Below the pieces are notes generated by a model. That model searched no databases. It had not been told where the DNA came from and saw nothing but the letters and a program-made list of their open reading frames with translations. DNA of 64,000 nucleotides from Gammaproteobacteria bacterium (GTDB lineage Bacteria; Pseudomonadota; Gammaproteobacteria; JACKNK01), in contig JACKNK010000004.1 of NCBI GenBank assembly GCA_024234955.1, positions 62,001 to 126,000 of the forward strand, in the 5' to 3' direction. Both the position numbers and the translations under genes were made by a program. Of this stretch, positions 60,751 to 64,000 are shown in pieces. How positions within the stretch are numbered: position 1 is the first letter of the stretch; each line of letters opens with the position of its first letter.

Positions 60751-62352
60751 TCAAACCTCCGCCGCGCGGTCCTTCTGCGGGAACAGTCCACGCGGGCGTT
60801 TTTGAATGAACAGGATGATGAACACGAGCACCAGAATCTTGGCCAGCACCGCGCCGGACCAGGGTTCGAGCACCTTGTTGGCGACACCCAGGCTCAAACC
60901 GGCAACCAAGGTCCCCCACAGATTGCCGACGCCGCCGAAGACCACGACCATGAAGCTGTCCACGATGTAACTCTGGCCCAGGTTGGGGCCGACGTTGGTC
61001 AACTGTGACAGGGCCACGCCGGCCACCCCGGCGATGCCGGAACCGAGCCCGAAGGTCAACGCATCGACACGCTCCGAGCGCACGCCCATGGCACGGGCCA
61101 TGGCCCGATTCTGGGCCACCGCCCGCACTTCCAGGCCGAGACGGGTCTTTTTCAGCACCACGAACAGGGCGGCGAACACGACCAGGCTGAAGAGAAAGAT
61201 GTAGAGCCGGTTGTAAGTCAGCGACAGCACCGGGTTGATCTGCCACAGACCGCTCATGAACTCCGGGTTCTCGACCGGCACGTTCTGCGGCGAAATCAGG
61301 GTGCGCACCAGTTGCTGCAACACCAGGCTGATGCCGAAGGTTGCCAGCAAGGTTTCCAGGGCTCGTCCATATAGGAAACGGATCACCCCGCGTTCGATGG
61401 CGATGCCGACCAGACCGGAGACGATGAACGCCGCCGGTATCGCCAGCGCCAGCGACAACCCGGGCAGCGTCGGCATGGCCTGCTGGATCAGGTAGGTGGT
61501 GTAGGCGCCGAGCATGATCAGCTCGCCGTGCGCCATGTTGATCACGCCCATGACGCCGAAGGTGATCGCCAGACCGATCGCGGCCAGCACCAGCACGGAA
61601 CCGGCGGACAGGCCGAAGAACAGGGTTTCGAGCATCGCATTGCGCTCGTTTTCCCGATCGATGCGCACCAGTTCGGCGCTGGCGGCGGCGCGCACGGCGT
61701 CCTCGCGGTCGGCGTCGGCGACGCGTTGCAGGGCGTTGCGCACCGCCGGTTCAAGACGACCGTGCAGCGCGGCGATCGCATCCAGACGCTGTTCGGCGTC
61801 GGCATCGCCGAGGCGGACCACGGCCAGCGCGATCTCCAGCGCGGCGCGTACCGCCGGGTCGGTCTCGACCGCGAGACGCGCCTTGAGACCGGCGGTCTCG
61901 GCGGGATCGGGCCGGGTCAGCATGGATTCGACTGCGGCCAGACGGCGGGTCGCCTCCGGGGAATTCAGATCGAGGGCGGCGAGTGCGGCCTGAATGCGCA
62001 CCCGTACCTCGTTGTTGATCGGCAGTTTCCTGACCTTGCGGGACGACTCGATCCCCAGGTCCTCACCGCTGAAGACATCGGTGATTGCGTAACCGCCATC
62101 GGCATCGACTGCCCAGACCAGTCGGTCGGTCTTCCTGTGCAGACGCAGGTTGCCGTCAAACAGGCCGTTCAGCAGGGCCTCGGCCTTGGGGTGGCCGGTC
62201 GCGGCCAGGGCATCGATGCCCTGCGCCTTGAGCTCGAAATCGCTGTCCATGATCTGCGCGAAGGCGGCGTCCAGACCTGCATCACCGGTTTCAACCTCGG
62301 CGGCGCAAAGCAGGCCGGGAAGCAGCAGGATCAGACACAGGACGAGGCGCAT
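60751..62352 (-). CDS. urtB: Urea ABC transporter permease UrtB
   Basis: The 533-residue permease has an N-terminal signal (MRLVLCLILLLPGLLCA) and a roughly 220-residue periplasmic, HEAT-like domain (LDAAFAQIMDSDFELKAQGIDALA), as is usual for UrtB. The LivH-type membrane domain has VMGVINMAHGELIMLGAY and EVRAVAQNRAMARAMGV. It is the second gene of the urea operon, and a short GTAG palindrome separates it from urtA. Confidence 0.95.
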   Translation of the reverse strand: MRLVLCLILLLPGLLCAAEVETGDAGLDAAFAQIMDSDFELKAQGIDALAATGHPKAEALLNGLFDGNLRLHRKTDRLVWAVDADGGYAITDVFSGEDLGIESSRKVRKLPINNEVRVRIQAALAALDLNSPEATRRLAAVESMLTRPDPAETAGLKARLAVETDPAVRAALEIALAVVRLGDADAEQRLDAIAALHGRLEPAVRNALQRVADADREDAVRAAASAELVRIDRENERNAMLETLFFGLSAGSVLVLAAIGLAITFGVMGVINMAHGELIMLGAYTTYLIQQAMPTLPGLSLALAIPAAFIVSGLVGIAIERGVIRFLYGRALETLLATFGISLVLQQLVRTLISPQNVPVENPEFMSGLWQINPVLSLTYNRLYIFLFSLVVFAALFVVLKKTRLGLEVRAVAQNRAMARAMGVRSERVDALTFGLGSGIAGVAGVALSQLTNVGPNLGQSYIVDSFMVVVFGGVGNLWGTLVAGLSLGVANKVLEPWSGAVLAKILVLVFIILFIQKRPRGLFPQKDRAAEV

Positions 62353-62382
62353 TTAGGATTCCGTGCAGGGGATTTTCGTTCC

Positions 62383-62445
62383 GTAGGAGCGGCTTCAGCC
62401 GCGATCGGCAGCGATCGAAGGCAGATCGCGGCTGAAGCCGCTTAC
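62383..62445. repeat. GTAG-type palindrome between urtA and urtB (GTAGGAGCGGC class)
   Basis: GTAGGAGCGGCTTCAGCCGC at 62383 is mirrored by GCGGCTGAAGCCGCTTAC ending at 62445, with inner GATC-based pairing. This class resembles the common pseudomonad REP. Confidence 0.82.
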
Positions 62446-62498
62446 GATGGGTTGGCCGCGTGGGGTGGGCCGAATCGCCCACCTCACGCTTCAGGGGC

Positions 62499-63791
62499 TC
62501 AGAAATTCTGGCCCGAACACTTGGCTGTCTTGACGTTGTAGTTGCCGCAGGACAACGGGGCGCGCCAATCGGAAATCAGGTCCTTGGAACCTGGCAGGAA
62601 GTCCGACCAAGCGTCGCCGGCGACCAGACCGGAGGTCTTCCACACGACCTGGAACTGGCCATCGTCCTGGATTTCACCGATCAGCACCGGCTTGGTGATG
62701 TGGTGGTTCGGCATCATCGCGCTGTAACCCCCGGTGAGGTTGGGCACGGCGACACCGATCAGGGCTTCGCCGACCTTGTCCGGATCGGTGGTGCCGGCCT
62801 TCTCGACCGCCTTCACCCACATGTTGAAGCCGATGTAATGCGCTTCCATCGGGTCGTTGGAAACGCGCTTGTCGTTGCCGATGAAGCTCTGCCAGGCCTC
62901 GATGAACTCATCGTTGGCCGGGGCATCGACGCTCATGAAGTAGTTCCATGCCGCGAGATGGCCGACCAGCGGCTTGGTGTCGATGCCGGAGAGCTCTTCT
63001 TCACCGACCGAGAACGCCACCACCGGGATGTCGGTCGCGGCGATGCCCTGGTTGCCCAGTTCCTTGTAGAACGGCACGTTGGCGTCGCCGTTGATGGTCG
63101 AGACCACGGCGGTCTTCTTGCCGGCGGAGCCGAACTTCTTGATGTCGGCGACGATCGACTGCCAGTCGGAATGCCCGAACGGCGTGTAGTTGATCAGGAT
63201 GTCTTCGGCAGCCACGCCCTTGGCCTTCAGATAGGCCTCGAGAATCTTGTTGGTGGTGCGCGGATAGACGTAGTCGGTACCGGCCAGGACCCAGCGGGTG
63301 ACGCCCTTGTCCATCAGGTAATCGACCGCCGGAATCGCCTGCTGGTTCGGCGCGGCACCGGTGTAGAACACATTCTTGGAGGATTCCTCACCCTCGTACT
63401 GCACCGGGTAGAAGAGCAGCGAGTCGAGCTCCTCGAACACCGGCAGTACCGACTTGCGGGAAACCGAAGTCCAGCAGCCGAACACGGCGGACACCTTGTC
63501 CTTGGCGATCAGCTCGCGCGCCTTCTCGGCGAACAGCGGCCAGTTGGAGGCGGGATCGACGACCACGGCCTCGAGCTTCTTGCCGAGCAGGCCACCCTTT
63601 TTGTTCTGCTCGTCGATGAGCATCAGCATGGTGTCCTTGAGGGTCGTCTCGGAGATCGCCATGGTCCCGGACAGGGAGTGCAGCACGCCGACCTTGATGG
63701 TGTCTTCCGCCTGCGCGGTGAGTGAAAGAGCCAGACCGCCGGCGGCGGCCATAACGAGGGAAAGCTGTCGAATCTTGGCGGCAAAGGCCAT
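62499..63791 (-). CDS. urtA: Urea ABC transporter substrate-binding protein UrtA
   Basis: The 430-residue periplasmic binding protein has a signal peptide (MAFAAKIRQLSLVMAAAGGL, then ALSLTAQA|ED). The mature start is DTIKVGVLHSLSGTMAISET, with later family segments FYPVQYEGEESSKNVFYTGA and DYVYPRTTNKILEAYL. The C-terminus has two Cys (LSCGNYNVKTAKCSGQNF). ATG 63791 is preceded by AGGAGGA; the upstream frame extension is unsupported. It is the first gene of the urt-ure operon, with the sigma-54/NtrC signals described above it. Confidence 0.96.
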   Translation of the reverse strand: MAFAAKIRQLSLVMAAAGGLALSLTAQAEDTIKVGVLHSLSGTMAISETTLKDTMLMLIDEQNKKGGLLGKKLEAVVVDPASNWPLFAEKARELIAKDKVSAVFGCWTSVSRKSVLPVFEELDSLLFYPVQYEGEESSKNVFYTGAAPNQQAIPAVDYLMDKGVTRWVLAGTDYVYPRTTNKILEAYLKAKGVAAEDILINYTPFGHSDWQSIVADIKKFGSAGKKTAVVSTINGDANVPFYKELGNQGIAATDIPVVAFSVGEEELSGIDTKPLVGHLAAWNYFMSVDAPANDEFIEAWQSFIGNDKRVSNDPMEAHYIGFNMWVKAVEKAGTTDPDKVGEALIGVAVPNLTGGYSAMMPNHHITKPVLIGEIQDDGQFQVVWKTSGLVAGDAWSDFLPGSKDLISDWRAPLSCGNYNVKTAKCSGQNF

Positions 63792-63860
63792 GGAACATCC
63801 TCCTGAGTGCATGGATCGCAGAGTGGTGCGACAGGCTCCGTCGAACCACGGCGGGGCAAC

Positions 63861-63877
63861 TGCAAACCCGAGGCCAG
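63861..63877 (-). promoter_or_regulatory. Candidate sigma-54 promoter of urtA
   Basis: The minus strand reads CTGGCCTCGGGTTTGCA: GG-N10-GC spacing with a perfect TTGCA -12 block and TGGC -24 block. The predicted start near 63850 leaves a leader of about 59 bases. Confidence 0.5.
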
Positions 63878-63985
63878 GGCGCGCCAAAGCACAAGGAAAC
63901 AGTGAGTTACCGACGTTTTCCCAGATCTCCGGCTACCTTTTTTCAAACCGTTTCGCCCTTTGGATGGGCGCTTGCACCCCGAAGC

Positions 63986-64000
63986 GCACCATGTTGGTGC
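63986..64000. promoter_or_regulatory. Candidate NtrC binding site upstream of urtA
   Basis: GCACCATGTTGGTGC is a perfect palindrome with GCACC-N5-GGTGC, the NtrC consensus core including CA/TG at the inner positions. It lies about 125 bp upstream of the -12/-24 element, a usual enhancer distance. The window ends here, so a second site cannot be excluded. Confidence 0.65.

Overview
The window is a stretch of GC-rich (roughly 60-65% by eye), densely coded chromosome from a gammaproteobacterium. Two gene orders support this placement and match well-known Pseudomonas-type arrangements. One is uvrA - MFS - ssb. The other is ileS-lspA-fkpB-ispH facing a fimT/pilV/pilW/pilX/pilE minor-pilin cluster, followed by thiO and a nearby tRNA-Thr. 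Nothing here marks a phage or plasmid, and no CRISPR array or rRNA was seen. The genus cannot be decided from the sequence alone.

Layout. 1-4.3 kb (minus): MFS exporter, ssb, manC, a TlpA-type thioredoxin and a second periplasmic thioredoxin cut by the window edge, in one likely operon divergent from uvrA (4.4-7.2 kb). 7.4-14.7 kb: DUF1451 zinc-ribbon protein, cell-wall amidase, tsaE, nnr, then divergent queG and the acyltransferase/acyl-ACP synthetase aas. 14.7-22 kb: a 44-residue DUF3149 membrane protein, a 1167-residue protein proposed to be a pyrophosphate-type PEP carboxykinase, a secreted thioredoxin, a secreted propeller-like protein, an unknown protein and a flavin-type oxidase. 22-31 kb: a SWIM/SNF2 helicase, then two divergent assimilatory nitrate-reductase-like molybdoenzymes, and two small genes (one TerB-like). 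31.9-41.5 kb: ileS-lspA-fkpB-ispH, the minor-pilin operon, thiO and a Fur/Irr-type regulator. 41.6-50.5 kb: tRNA-Thr(CGT), a transposase remnant, a cupin-like and a PqiA-like gene, a giant alpha-2-macroglobulin, and a SET-domain/PLP-decarboxylase pair. 50.8-64 kb (minus): a complete urea uptake and hydrolysis locus, urtABCDE-ureDABCEFG, followed by a CnoX-like co-chaperone and a NADAR protein.

Nitrogen scavenging is the main physiological theme. Nitrate reduction (nasA plus a NarB-like paralogue) and urea import and hydrolysis both sit behind candidate sigma-54 -24/-12 promoters with NtrC-type palindromes (GCACC-N5-GGTGC) upstream. The two nitrate reductase genes appear to share one enhancer between them.

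Two repeat systems run through the window. One is a MITE-like family with GGAACCTCTGAT termini: four copies of 55, 70, 160 and 160 bp, two of them with 4-bp target duplications. The other is a set of GTAG...CTAC palindromes (REP-like, several sequence classes), which occupy seven of the spacers of the urt-ure operon.
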